From Oreocharis arfaki (Eukaryota > Chordata > Aves > Passeriformes > Paramythiidae): DNA of 64,000 nt. The position numbers were made by a program, and so were the translations under genes. The notes under the pieces are model-generated. The model saw only the letters and a list, made by a program, of their open reading frames with translations. It ran no database searches and was not told the DNA's origin. Below, piece after piece: positions 23,426 to 36,239 of this stretch (position 1 is the stretch's first letter; each line of letters begins with the position of its first letter). The DNA lies in assembly GCA_013398015.1 (NCBI GenBank), contig VZRR01006734.1, positions 254,079 through 318,078 on the forward strand, read 5' to 3'.

Positions 23426-25948
23426 TCTACTTTAGAGGGTGCTGATCACTTGCTTCACACACTGACAGCCTAAAATATAAGCTCTGCAACTATGTGTCTT
23501 CCGTGACTTTTCAGGGTGGGAATCCACAGCCCATTTGAGCATCTCTGAAGGTTTTGGATGTCTACCAAGACAATCAGATGAACATGTCTGTACCCCAGAC
23601 TGGTGCTTGCACCCAAATGAATCCCCAAGTACTTCTAGCAGCCCCAGTGACCCTGCTGGCAAGAGGAGGAAGGATTTCTCTGCACGCCACAGGGGAAGAG
23701 CAGACAAAGAAACGGCTCTTCCAAGTAAGCTGGTGAAGATGATAATATCTTACAGAGAATGAGCACAAAATCAATTATCTCTCTAGGCCTGCAAAGAGTG
23801 TTTTTAATTAGGCAGAATATGATTGTCCAAAGTGTGTTAATAGAGCAGGATACCCAGTTTCACCTGGCTTTTGTAGTATTAGGGGGTTTTTGAGTACCAC
23901 AGAGAACACAGAACTTGTGTTTTCTCTCTCATCATGTACGCTGAGAAATAGGCAGCACGGTGCACCTGCCCAGTGTGGTTCATTACCCAGCTGAGATGGG
24001 GGAAAGCTGGCTGGGGCTACCTCAGCTTCCTGCACCACCACAGGAGTGCAAGCACACTATGAGCCAGCATTGCATCCCTTCAACAGCAATGGACCACAGA
24101 GCAGAGGTGTTTGAAGGAAGCAGCGCAGCTCACAGGGTTGGACACAGTGGCAGGAGGATGCTGAACAAAGTCTCTCTGTTACAAACATGCCATGAGGCCC
24201 AGGCTCCTCAGTCATAACATAACTCAGATCCATGGGTGCCAAACATTGCTATCAAGGCAGGTAAATGGCATCCAAGGGCACCTCTAATGATGTTGCTTCC
24301 TGATGCCTGCAACACTGTTTATGATTTGCTTTTCTAATTTCACCATTGTAGGAGTAGTCAGACAGCTAGGAAGGCTCCCTGAACTAGTTTTTCATTACGA
24401 AGACAATTTTAATAGCTCATGTCGTGCTGCTAATGAGGCTGACTGAAGCACCTGTACGTTTTGTTCCAGATAACAGAAAACAGCTAACACCAGCAGGAGG
24501 ATAAATAGCTGTTTAAGAGAGTGCCTGGGCTTTATCCTTAGCTAAGCACCCCACCTAAATCTTGGTGAGCCTTGCAATACCCTGGAGTACTCCAGTGATG
24601 GCCTCTTGATTTTCTTCAGAGATTTCCATTCTGAAGCGCACAGCAAAAGGTTCTCCAAGTCAGTGATTTTTGGGTACCCAGCTTAAAAGTGATATCCTGT
24701 GAACTGATCCTCCATCCACTGAGTAAGATGTTCTAAGTTGGACAAAAAAATCCGGAGGGATTTTGCAAAGTGATGACTTCAACTGGTCAAAGTTATGGAA
24801 ACCAGAGGTAAATCCCAGTGTCACATGCCAGAACAGTTTGGCCTTTAGGGGGTGGGCTTCACATTAGTTAATTTTTCTGGTCAAGCCATTATTATGCATC
24901 ACTTACTTTCCATCCAAATATTATTATACTGCAAAGCTGTGCAAAAAAAAAAAAATCCTGAACTACTCCAAGAGTTCTCTAAAAAAGCTAGAGTGCATCT
25001 AACTGCTTTTGCAGCTGGGCCAATGTGCTCTTGCTTCCCAGCAGGAAAATCAACAACCTGATATGGATGTTTAGGATCTAAACCACCTCACTGATGCCCC
25101 TGCCCTGTGCAGCTCTGCACCTCCTGACACACCATACAGGCATCACTCCCCTGAGTAAGGAAGGTCGAGGTTTAGCCACCTTCTCTCAGTACCTCAGCAA
25201 CGGATCTTCATGCACTTCCCTGTTCTTGGAGAGTCTCTTCCAAATCTTTGAAGCTTTTCCAAAGAATAAAATACTTACTAGAGCATGGACTCATATCCAG
25301 ATATCAGTACATGAGTCACTGCCTTCAGCACCAGGCAACCAAGGGCTGTTCCTTGCTTTCTCTCACTCCCACCAGAGTTTGATACTTTCATACAGCTGGA
25401 GCAGCTTCAAGAGGAGAAAGCGACCCCTAATCTTAACTAAGTCTAGTGGTAAAGGCTCTGTTAGGTTGATCCAAGCTAAATCCTTTAAATAAACAAGGCA
25501 CAGAGGACATGAATTGCATTCTCCTTGCATGACAGAAAGTTACCCTAATGATAAGGCTGTGAATTTGGTGAAGGTGAATTTGACCCTCCATCCCTCAACG
25601 AGAAAAAGGGACAATATAATTATGAACTGAAAGTTTTGCTCAATTTAGAGAAATTATTTTCACTTGGTCAATATTCTCCTCTCTCTATGCCTGCACAACA
25701 TCCACATTCTCCCACCAAGTCCCAAATTCAGCTACTTACAGAGATTTCACTGGGTTCCTAAGTCACTTTTTTCCATTTTATACATCCAGGGCTGGTGAAC
25801 CATCCTGTGCTTTGCAGCAATGGTACGTGCAAACCCAACTTTTCTACTAAGTTTACTAGTGCAAATACTGATTTTTCACTGGAGTGGCAGAGTCAGCGCA
25901 ACTTTTTTTTTGAGGGGCAGGGGTAGAAGTGGTACTTTTGAATATACC

Positions 25949-25965
25949 ACCCCCCCCACCCCCCA
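25949..25965. repeat. C-rich homopolymer tract
   Basis: Two C runs separated by a single A; G-rich in the CELF2 transcript. Confidence 0.9.
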
Positions 25966-28900
25966 AATTTCTTCTGAGCTGGGCGAAGTGTGGGTTCATT
26001 TGCATAGTATTTTAAAGGAAGGAATGGGCCAGATTCACTTTCTCAACATCATTCAGTGTCTTATAGCTCCCTTCTTAGGAACAGATGCTCCCTGGGAATT
26101 CTCCTCTTTCCCATCTGGTTATTTTTATCATTTAAACAGTTCTATAGTCTTTGGATCCTTCATTAAACAGCATTTGGCCATACTATATGGGTACTGAATT
26201 AGTTTAATTTGTCATCATAAATCAATCACTGCAAAGCCTTAACTAAGTTAATTGCTCTTTGAATTCCCTTTCTGTTTGTCACAATCTCTCAGAGTCACTG
26301 ATATATCATATTCAGGCTATTATTCAAGTCATATTGGATGATTACCTTTTTATTACAGGTAATTTTTACATAATGTTCAAATAATACTGACAAACCATAA
26401 GGCTTAAAACAGAGAAGAGAACTGGATATTAAAACACTGCTCCAGAAAGGAGAGTGCCAGGATAGTCATTAGAAAGGGGCTCATGATGTAATGTGACAAC
26501 CAGAAATATATTTGAGTTTTTTTGCTTCTTGTTGGACAAATGGTATTTTAGCAGAAAGTGAACAAGGTTTCAGAGTAAGTCGCCATGGGTGCCTGCATTT
26601 TGAACCAGATTATTCTGAAGGTTAAATAACCTGCTAAGCCAATTCTGCACAGCCCTGAGATTTCTCTACCACGCTGACCCTCAAGCCCCAGGTCCCCAGA
26701 GGGGCTGTGGCACTTCCCTGACCATACCAACACCGTGGCACAGAGCAAGAACAAATGTGTTTCACCTGAGCTGGCCCACGGGGGACAAGAGAAGCCCCAG
26801 AGCAGACTGGCATCATGCCAGTGATTGCCAGCTGGGTGTAGGGTAGAACTGACCCTACTGTGAATGGGCACCAAAAGAGAAGAACGGCCCAAGTTCCTCT
26901 TGAAAACTCATTTTTTTCATATTCTACACCCCAAATGGACTTTGAGGTTTCCTTACAGCCAGTACACAACCTTTGGGAAAAGTTCCCTCTAAGCCAGTCC
27001 TGTTTTCCTATGATGTAAAAAGAGTTTAATACCAGTAGTGATTCTTACAATGTAAAAATTAAAAATGTTTCCCTTGACTACGTCTGGCAAAAAAGGAAGC
27101 CATGAATATTTCACAAAAACAACTGCGATGAACTCCGCCTTGCTGTTAAAATATTGAGAGATTTCTCAAAATGGTATTTCTTCCTTGTTAAACCCTTAAT
27201 CAAATCAATTCATACAGCTAATGTCCTAATTTCATGCCAGAACTTCAATACAAAAGGTTTGCTGCTACTTGGAGTATGTATATCCCACTTGAAATAAGAA
27301 CCACGTAAATCATGATTCTGTTAAAAGCATGGGAGTGCGGAGTGTGGGCTGTTAATTATTTTTGTGATAACCTTAGGTAGGAGGATATATCAAAAAATGT
27401 ACATAAAGACAACAAATAACCCTTACCATATCCAATAAATCTAACTTCAAACACAGAACAAAGACACCAAAGAGTTTTAGGTGTAGATTTTACAAATGGA
27501 TGCCCATTGATTTCTGACTTCAAATAGCCTCTGCATGACATTAAAGGTGCATTTATTCAGCTATTGGCTCTGAGAATCCAACCAACATACAGTGCTCTTC
27601 TGTTACCAATCTGCACTTAACCCTTACCAGGAAATCCTACCAGATTCACTTGTCAGCAAAAGAGAGCACATTCTGTTTTTAAAACAAAGCATGTTAAAAC
27701 TAAAACAAAGAACAAATGTCAGTACTATAAAGGCAGTTAAAGCGGTCTCTGAATACAGCTCTTTGAGGTTTGCCCTCTATATAGAAGCCAATTTTCACTA
27801 AGCAGCAAATTAGAGCATGGGTTTATTACATCTAACTGAAGGTACAGAATAAATTTAGATGGGTGGAATTTATTGGATTACTCTGTTTAGGGAATAGAAG
27901 TTAAACACCTCTAACGAAGCTATGAGATTCTTAATGAAGATGAGACTAGTTAAGGCCTCAGTTCTACATCTCATCCCAAAGAAGCCCATTTCTAAGATCA
28001 TTATTACATTCAAATTGAGGTTTTCCCTTTCCTCCCTTCTGCCTTTTAAAACAAAATCCATATGAACACTCCAAGAAAACCTGACTCTGAGCTGAATAAT
28101 ATAAACTACATCCCTGTGAGCTATGAGGGTATCAGCAACCTGCTCCCATGCTATGTTTGAAAAGACACATCTGAAAATCCATGTTGTTCATCTGCAAGAC
28201 AAAAAAGCTACTTGTGATGCCAGCACCAAGTAAACAGAAGAGAACTGTCCCTATTTTCTTGATCTGTATCATATATCATAACAATACGCCTGTATTTCTC
28301 AAACACTGCATATCTTCTTCTCTGCCTAGCAGCAATCCTACATAACAAGCGATATCTAAATACATATTTTGGGAAAGATAAAAGCTCCAATATATGACAA
28401 GGAATATTATGACTAACAGAGAGATTATATTAATCAGGAGTAAAAAGATGATGTTTGATCCTTCTTGTGCAGAAAGTTTTAAAAATTTTTTTTAAAAAAT
28501 CTTTTAAATGAATTCCTATCCTCAGGAAAATGATTAAAACCAGAAAAGCCTTGAGATGTCAGCTGGTGACATGTTTTTCTTCTTTATCTTTCTTTTTTGT
28601 TGTTGTTGCTGTGAAAAAAAAAATCTGAGAGAATACAGCAAAGTGCATCATTAACTTCTTATTAATTTTATAATACAAAGGCAATTCAGTTAAAATAGTA
28701 GTGCTGCAACTTTAAATTACAGAACTAGCTTGGTATTTAATGAGAGATTTAGCACAGCAGGGTTTCTGTTAAATTAAGTTGTGCCTTCACATCACAGTGG
28801 GAAAACAGGTGTATATTGGTTTAGAATTATGGAAATGTTGACTAATTCCAAGGCTTGTAATCAAACAGCAAGGCACCCTGCAATATTTTCTTCCAAGATT

Positions 28901-30454
28901 CTGCATTAATCATTTATGTCTGGTCTTATTTTCTTCATGTCCACTAAAAGGGTGCAGCTCAAAGGAGCAGATCAAGCGCTGGTGTTTTCATGTCTCTGTT
29001 AAGGACGAGGTCGAGGCAAAAAGCAGAGATAGAGACATAGCACTGCAGGCTTTGCTCAAAAACCTACTTAAATTAAACTGAACATGCAACCTTGGAAGGG
29101 GGATAAATTTCACACTAAACCCCCACTACTTTTTGGACCACTGGTGCTGATCCAAAACCTGCTTAGCGAGCCACATGGAGCAAGTCTGCATTTCAGAAAT
29201 GAAGAGACTAAACCCAGAAATAATCTAGGCTCTATCATTAATGAACACAGAGCTATTCTGTTCCATGCCTCTGCAGCAGCGTGGGTTACACCTGAGCGCA
29301 GGTAAAATACAGACAAGTTCCAACAGCCACAGCATCCCTTCAGCCCCCTGCTCCTGCCTCTCCCAGCTTTCCTTACCTTACACTAATAAATCACCTGCCT
29401 TTCCCTCAGATTTTCCCCCTGGGCTATTTAAGGATGCCATATCTGATGCATGGTGGTATTACAGCAAAAGAGGAAGGCACCGATTCTTTTGTTTCCAGGA
29501 GACATCTTATTACTGAACCTCCTACTGATCATACCTCGCTTACTGGAAGCAAGCTGACACTTGATGCCCAAATGAACCTGATCCAAATTCATCCCCTGTT
29601 GTAGCTCTGCCAGAAGATTGCTTCCATTTGCTCCGAGACTGTTTCACAGACAGACCTATCCACTACCAATTCCCGCTCATTTGGTAAAAGCTGCTTAGCA
29701 GGCAAGAGCAACAATACAGAAATTGCTAAAACTCATATAAGGAGAATCCTGCTAACGTGAAGCGTTTCCAGCACGTGTGCCACAACTTTAAAGCGTGCTT
29801 AAATGAAGTTATTTTGGGAATACACAGATGCAGCATAACAGTATCCCCATATATGCTGAATGGCAGCATACTGCACGTGCAAAATATAGAATCTGTTATA
29901 TAATATATGCTGAATCATTGTGAAAGACAAGCAATAGAAATGTATTCAAGTTGTTTCTTTTTATTAGATGCTTCCCTTTAAAAAAAGTAGGTATAACAAC
30001 TTCTAGTAAAATCTAAACATCCCTGGCCATATCAGGAGTATTTTTAAAGCCAAGCCCCGGAGTCATGAGAACGCAATTTTCACAGTTCCTTAAAAGAAAA
30101 CTTTGTAACCTCACAGTCAGGACAGGAAAAAAAACCAGCTTGGAAAGATAAATTTTAAATTACAAAGAGCTAGAGAGAGCTTTAGAAAAAAAAATATTTT
30201 TTAACCTTATTTTAAAAACATCAAAAGTTACACTAGTGTCTTTAACTGTGGCTTGCTCCTTAGCTGTGCAAAAGTGGAGGAGAAAATGATGCCCTACTCA
30301 AGTAAGATGCAGTGCAGAGCTGAGCCAGCTTTGCCACCCATATGTGGGGAAGCCAGAGAATGAATCTGCCCCTCTGAGCTGTCCACTGGGGTAAATAAGA
30401 TCTCTCAAAACACAGCAACCAGCCTGGGGGACTCAGGGAAGAACAGAAAACAAA

Positions 30455-30855
30455 AGCAGCTGACGGAGCTGGGTTTGTTTAGCCTGGAGAAAAGTAGGCT
30501 TGGGGAGATCTTATCACTCTCTACAAGTCCCTGGTAGGAGGGGGACTAGCCAGGTGGGGGTCGGGCTCTGGTCCCAGGAAAACAGTGACAGGACGAGAGG
30601 ACATGGCCTCAAGCTGCACCAAGGGAGGTTTAGGTTGGACATCAGAATGAACTTCACTGAAAGAGTGGTCAAGTATTGGAACAGGTTGCCCAGGGAACTG
30701 GTGGAGACATGATCCCTAGAAGTGATCAAAAAACAACTAGATGTGGCACTTTGTATTGTGATTTAGTTGACATCATGGCTTTTGGTCAAAGATTGGACTT
30801 GATGGTCTCTGAGGACTTTTCCAACTTTAATGATTCTGTGATTCTATGATTCTAA
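30455..30855 (+). mobile_element. CR1 LINE 3' fragment (about 400 bp)
   Basis: The order matches the CR1 3' region: 'gagctgggtttgtttagcct', 'gacaggacgagaggacatgg', 'gggaggtttaggttggacat', 'gtattggaacaggttgccca', 'ttggacttgatggtctctga' and three terminal repeats in 'gattctgtgattctatgatt'. This is the most complete 3' end of the young-looking copies. Part of the frame stays open over 70 codons but carries no function. Confidence 0.95.
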
Positions 30856-32187
30856 ACGGACCTTGCCTATTTCTAAGGGGGGTAACGTGCAGATATTGTG
30901 GTAGAACTTCAGGAATGCTATCTAGGCAGGGTGCTGCTCCAGCAGCTTGGGATCACCTCCATCCTACCCAGCCAGTCCACACAGCCATTTGACTCAGAGC
31001 ATGATGGAGACCAGCTACTCAGTGAGTTGGTTTAGGTGCAGCATTGAATGGGGTTAGAGAGCACTCATCCAAGGGCTCAGCATTTTCTGGCAGTGGGGAT
31101 GGCAACCAACAACTGGGGCTGCAGAGCCAGGGAATGCTGAGATTCAGCCTGAGCTCCAAAGGCGTCTCAAAGGGAATCGCCCCTCAGAGCCTTCCTTTCT
31201 CTCTTGAGGATGGCACACGCATCCTCTACACCCTCAGGCGCTGAGACTCCCACTGGGAGGCTTGTAAGGTCTTGACACTGTCACTTGCAAGGGACAGCTG
31301 CTGGAAAACATCACTTGAAGGGCCACAACCTTTCTCCTGTTTTCCTGTGGCTGGCCTACCTTTGCAGATTTCCTACCACCATTCCCAGCATTTCCATTGC
31401 AAATGACAGAGGACTCCGGTTTTACCTTGGTGACTCAGCAGGGCTCACAGGTAACTGTCCAACACACCTCTCTGCACTGCTCATTTCCATGACACATGAG
31501 TTGGCTTTCCAAACAGGAAATCACTTGTGTAAAGTGAACTGGCCAGATATAATTTTTCAAACACAGAGTGTCCAATTTCACACACAGCACACAGGAACTA
31601 AAGGAGATATTGGCCATATAACTGTCAGTCCATTCAGTGCTCTATTTATTTACACAGCATATTTACTTATTTTCACGTCTGTAACCAGACTCTACAAACA
31701 TATACTTGAACACTTCTCCTACATCAAGATGGAATATACCTCCATCCTTTATATTTTTTCTCTTCCATCCTCAAAGTATTCAGCAGGAAAAATGAAAATA
31801 GTGGTACAAGAAGATTTCAGAGTTAAGACATGCAATTACCAGTGATACACTTCTCTCTAGCCCTGTGATTTAAATATAAAATACCATAGGAAAACACAAA
31901 AGATATAGTTTGTACAACACAACCACAACTGTTCTGAACGCTGGTGCCAGTGGGAGCAGGTGGTGAGGAGAGGTGGTGTCAGGGGACAGGATGACACTGT
32001 CCAAACAGCTATGTGGTACCACACTCCACAACATCCTGAGATGGGCAGCCATAGCATTCAGGTTGTTTAGAAACCATGTGGATAAAGGCTGCTTTTAACA
32101 AAGTTGGCTATGTTCTGTCTTCTCCTCTTCTCTCCCTTTTCAAATGTGAAGCTCCAGTGGTGCAGTGTTTTTCTGCCATATGTTTTG

Positions 32188-32222
32188 TCTCCTCCCTCCC
32201 TCTCTCCCTCCCTCCCTCCCCC
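32188..32222. repeat. TCCC pyrimidine simple repeat
   Basis: Repeated ctccc/tccc units. It lies about 280 bp beyond the 83-bp exon donor on the transcribed strand, where it is purine-rich. Confidence 0.95.
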
Positions 32223-32502
32223 TTAAATAAACTTTAAAAAAGGATCCACACTGCACTTTGGCCACTGTCTCTAGTCAGCAGGAATCAGTACCTTTTCCAG
32301 CCAGGGGACTTTCTAGAGAACAGCAACTGCCTTTGGACATGATGCCATTGCTTCAGGACTGGCACCAATACAGGACAGACCACGAGCTTAGACACCCTCC
32401 TTGCAGAGATCAAGGCCATTCGGGGCACCAAGCAGCATTGAGAGCAAAAGCGCTATTTTTCTGGCAATAAAATAATTAGGATCGAAAAGTAAATGTACTC
32501 AC

Positions 32503-32585
32503 CCCAGGTAAAGTTTTAATATTGTGCAGTGCATTCTGTGCCTCAAGAGCAGCTTTTCTTGTATAAAATGTTACGAAACAACAAC
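32503..32585 (-). CDS. CELF2: CELF2 coding exon (83 bp): second half of RRM1 with RNP1
   Basis: The exon completes the split Gly codon of the previous exon and encodes GCCFVTFYTRKAALEAQNAL then HNIKTLPG (residues 60-87 from the MNGAL start). This holds the RNP1 core of RRM1 (K-G-C-C-F-V-T-F, with aromatic Phe63 and Phe66 expected to stack on RNA) and the following helix. The acceptor is ctctctatag ending at 32586; the donor is GGG|GTGAGT at 32502. The length of 83 bp matches the size known for this exon across the CELF family. It enters in phase 1 and leaves in phase 0, so skipping it alone shifts the frame. It is separated by 31 kb and 23 kb of intron from its neighbours. Confidence 0.98.
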
Positions 32586-35500
32586 CTATAGAGAGAAATG
32601 AAAAGCTTTCAGAAATTAGTGAGTATGATTTGTGAGAGTACAATAGGGAAGGAGAAAAAACAGTGGTTGAACAACACACTATGAAAGCTGGAAAAGTGAA
32701 TTATCCTGAGGCGCCTGAATGACATGAATAAAAGAAAGCTTGTATGGTTTAAAATAAAAAGTCCCCCCCTGTGCATTGCATCTATAGCACACCTGCATTG
32801 TTAGTGAACTGTAATCACTTAGAAATTGTTAACCAAAATCCAATTGGCTTTGTACAATGTAAATAAGGTTATATTTTTCTGAAGGCTCCCCATTATACTT
32901 TGAATATAAGCAACATGGCAGGCTCAAGCAGCAGGAATTCATTCTTACATCCCAAGCAGAAAATCAGGTTAAAGCAGGACCTTATTTAAAGGGCCTTATA
33001 CAAAAGAGCTAAGGTTGGTTCCCCCCTTTCTTTGAAACCAGGCAGGACTGGAGGTAGGACACTCATCTCAGTTTCAGGAATGAAAAACAAGCTACAGGTC
33101 AATTTGCCACTGCTGGGATAGTGGAGGCTACTGATGGTTGACAGCATTAAGGGATGCTCTGCTCTCCCTGCATCTGCCGAATTTTCAGTAAAGCAGGTGG
33201 TTTTAGTTGCCTTAATCCTGTGGTTTCCCTTTTGACAGCATGGCCCAGCCAGGTGGTCTGTAGGACCAAACATGGGTTGCTGCCACTTTCTCCACTGCAA
33301 ACATGAGAAGCAGCTTTTGCTGCAGCACACGTAAACCAGGCAGCTCAACACCAGCCCCAGGGTCAGGTCAGGGCTCCCAGGCAGATCCTCAGGGAAGAAC
33401 TCTAATGTCACAGGCATGGGACAAAATGGAAGGACCAGGGTTTGCCTCTAATGCCCCATGGCAATGAAGTCTGCTCCTTGACAGATGAGATGTTTGCTGT
33501 AGATGGAGTGTTTGGTGACCCAGCTGCTATGGGGAGAGGGGAAAACATTCTGGGCAATGCTGGCTGGGGGGCAGAAGTGGCTACTGAAGTAAAAACCTAC
33601 TTCACATGAAACAGTATGATGCAGGTGTTAATGATGAATCAGAAAACAATCCTGTTCTCTTAATCACAGTCAGAGATTTGTTTCAACTCCAGAGAAATGT
33701 CAAAACCAATCAGTAAATAAAAGAAACCCCGGCTCATGAGCCTCGGTGCTCCCTTGGAGCGTGACACAGATAAAATAATCTGTGCTTCAGGCAGTGAGCA
33801 AAGATGATGCTTGTATCAGCTGCCTAATGCTGGCCAAGGTGAAACATCCCAGCCCACCCGGCATGGCTGCTTGTGTTCAACCCTGCAGCATCCCTGTAAT
33901 GGCAAAGGACACAAGGAGGTGTGCACAGCAGCACACAGCAAACATTGGAAGTAACTGTGTGGAGGTGGCCCATACTCCAGTTTGGAAGGAAGGGCTGAAT
34001 CCAGAATGACCCCTCCACTGCCCCTTGCTTGGCTCACGCTGTGCATGGCACTGGGAGTGCTCCCTCTGGCTCTGCAGCCAGGCCAGTGAAAACCATTACC
34101 TCTACAACAAGAAAAGGTGACCATGTATTCCCAGCTGGAACACACAAGTTTATCCCTAACACAGAAAATCACTTGCAGGCACACCAAAACACGGGCAAGC
34201 AGGTAATGCAGACTTAACACAGCTGAGAGAAACATTTTTCATACTGCCAACAGGTTCTTTAAAATTTCACACTTTATGAGACGGTTTAATAATTATTTCA
34301 GTAAGCGGAACATTGTTTGCAGGGATGTGTGCTAGAGACAGGCACAGCCTGTTAAGGTTTGTGTTTCTTGTATGTGTTTCTAAATCTTCTGTTTCACTGG
34401 AAAATTCTGAAAATTTGAAATATTTTACCCCAGATGATAATGAGAACAAAATCGAAGTTTGTTACATTTAATAGTGCAACTTTGAGACAACATCGCAATA
34501 TTTTTCTATCCTGCCACCCAGCCCCAAGTCAATTGTCTATTGTTTCTTTGTTTGGTTTATGAGCTTTTTAATATAAAGTTTTTTAACCAGGAGAGAAGAT
34601 TCAGAGGGGAAAATATCAAGCTGTAATCACATCTTTGCAATTGCCATGTCCTTTTCCATGGGCCCGAAGAGTTTCACTTTAGATTTCAGCTCTGTGGGTT
34701 CATTCTGATAAGGAGAAATTTGAAATCTATTGGTTTATCATTCTTGGCACTACTTGAAAGAACTGCACTTAAAAGATGAATATGCTATGAAATATCCTTT
34801 AACTGGTCATTTTTGGCAATAGCTCAGGAGAGAAAAATGTTCCTGTAAATGAGGGCCGGAAGAAACAGTAGCTTAATGAGAAACGTGCAGATGTTCCAGG
34901 CAGGTCATCAGATCCTGACAAAAATAGAGACTTCTAAGTTCACAGACTGATACATCTGAAAACACACATGGATAAAATTTTTCTCAAGATGCATTTGGCT
35001 TATATCTTCATAGATAAAACAAACCCCACAACAAGAGCTGGTTTGCTGTCGTTTGAGCAGAGCATGGACACTCACTTGTGGGCACCAGAATTTGAAGGTA
35101 CTTGCTGCAGAGGTCACGGCTGGACTAGAAAAAGAAAATAAGAGAACAGAGAGGAAGAGAAAAGGCAAGAGTCCACGTTTACTCAAGGAAATGCTGTAGC
35201 TCAGCCTATGGATTTTCCAGAGGTGCTGCATCCATGTTACACAAACTGCATTGAAGATGCCTCCAGTGTAAAATCCTTTTGGGTCAGCACATAGAAAAAA
35301 AGTACCTAATTCAGTGTTTTCTGCAGGAATATTGGAGGGGAAGATGCCCATGTAAAAGGACGGGGCTAATCTGTGCTTTAGGACTGGTAGCTGTCCCCTG
35401 CTGAAAGGCAAAGAGGCAATGACTTTCCTTCCTCCATTTTACTAAAGAAAATTTGTTATTGCCAAAGACAAACAAGTGGCCCAGCTGGAAAAGTATGTTT

Positions 35501-36187
35501 CCTACTGAAAGAAAAGAAAAAAGTACAACCCTCCCATTCAGGCCCCAGGCACATATAATCTTTGCTGCATCACCAACAAACCTGACAGCAGCTTGAACCA
35601 CAACTCGACTTTTCTGACATGCAAATAACTCAAAGCCTGGCAGTGATAACCTTCTCCCCCGCTAGTCAGGACAACTTAAAAGGTGGATTGGTTTGTGGAC
35701 ATGGTTCTGCTGATCCTCAGCAGCCTGAAATACAGCCCAGTTTAACTCCACATGGGTTAGTGTATTCGTGCCCACAGGCAGAGGAGCTCATGCTGCCAGC
35801 CTGTACCTCCAGAGCAGCAAATCTCCTGCGCTCTGCTAAGCCGGTTGTGCTCTACTTGGAACAGTATTTACTACAGCGTAAGGCATTTCTTCTTTGTACC
35901 TTGAAAAAAATGCTGAATGAATCATGCAGATCCCTACAGTCCCTTAAGGACATCGGCAACAACTTCATGGCTATCCTGCCAGATGCTTGAACAGACTGAA
36001 TAAAACCTGCCACTCTGTGCTGCTCAGCATTTAATGGCAACAAATGAGATGCCTGAGAAACAACAGCAGAAAACAGCCCTACTTCTCAAGGCATCTGACG
36101 AGCAAACGCTGCAGCGTGGACACTACAATGCTCAACTTCAACACCTCATTAAAAAAAGGGAAAAGATCTCTTACTTCAGCTTGTTTT

Positions 36188-36239
36188 CACTCTCTCTCTC
36201 TTCCCTCCCTCCCCTGCTTCCCCTTTTTTTCTTTTTTTC
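36188..36239. repeat. Mixed pyrimidine tract (TC, TCCC, T runs)
   Basis: Over 50 bases almost wholly C and T, passing from TC to CCCT to T runs. Confidence 0.94.

Larger units (their letters stand above)
9340..32502 (-). other. CELF2: CELF2 intron between the 83-bp and 49-bp exons (23 kb)
   Basis: The donor is GTGAGT at 32502 and the acceptor tttttag ends at 9340. Recognised contents: a 22-bp triple tandem repeat (14054-14122), purine and AAT simple repeats (16363-16730), a CpG-rich island (17300-17610), a UGU-rich stretch on the transcribed strand (20035-20085) and CR1 copies (22075-22185, 23127-23425, 30455-30855). A polypyrimidine tract lies just inside the donor end (32188-32222). Between these the sequence is anonymous intron. 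Open frames such as 12808-13329 and 31285-31845 on the plus strand have no recognisable similarity and are treated as chance. Confidence 0.9.

Noticed and set aside
30500..30712. 70-codon open frame with FTERVVKYWNRLPRELVE
   Set aside because: This is the conceptual translation of the CR1 3' region, a common artefact in bird genomes.
31285..31845. 186-codon open frame on the plus strand
   Set aside because: It is the longest open frame outside exons, but the protein has no recognisable domain or repeat, and it is antisense within an intron. Judged a chance frame.
34908..35411. 167-codon minus-strand open frame in the sense orientation of CELF2
   Set aside because: No match to any CELF2 segment and no place in the known exon order, which is already continuous in frame across the four exons.
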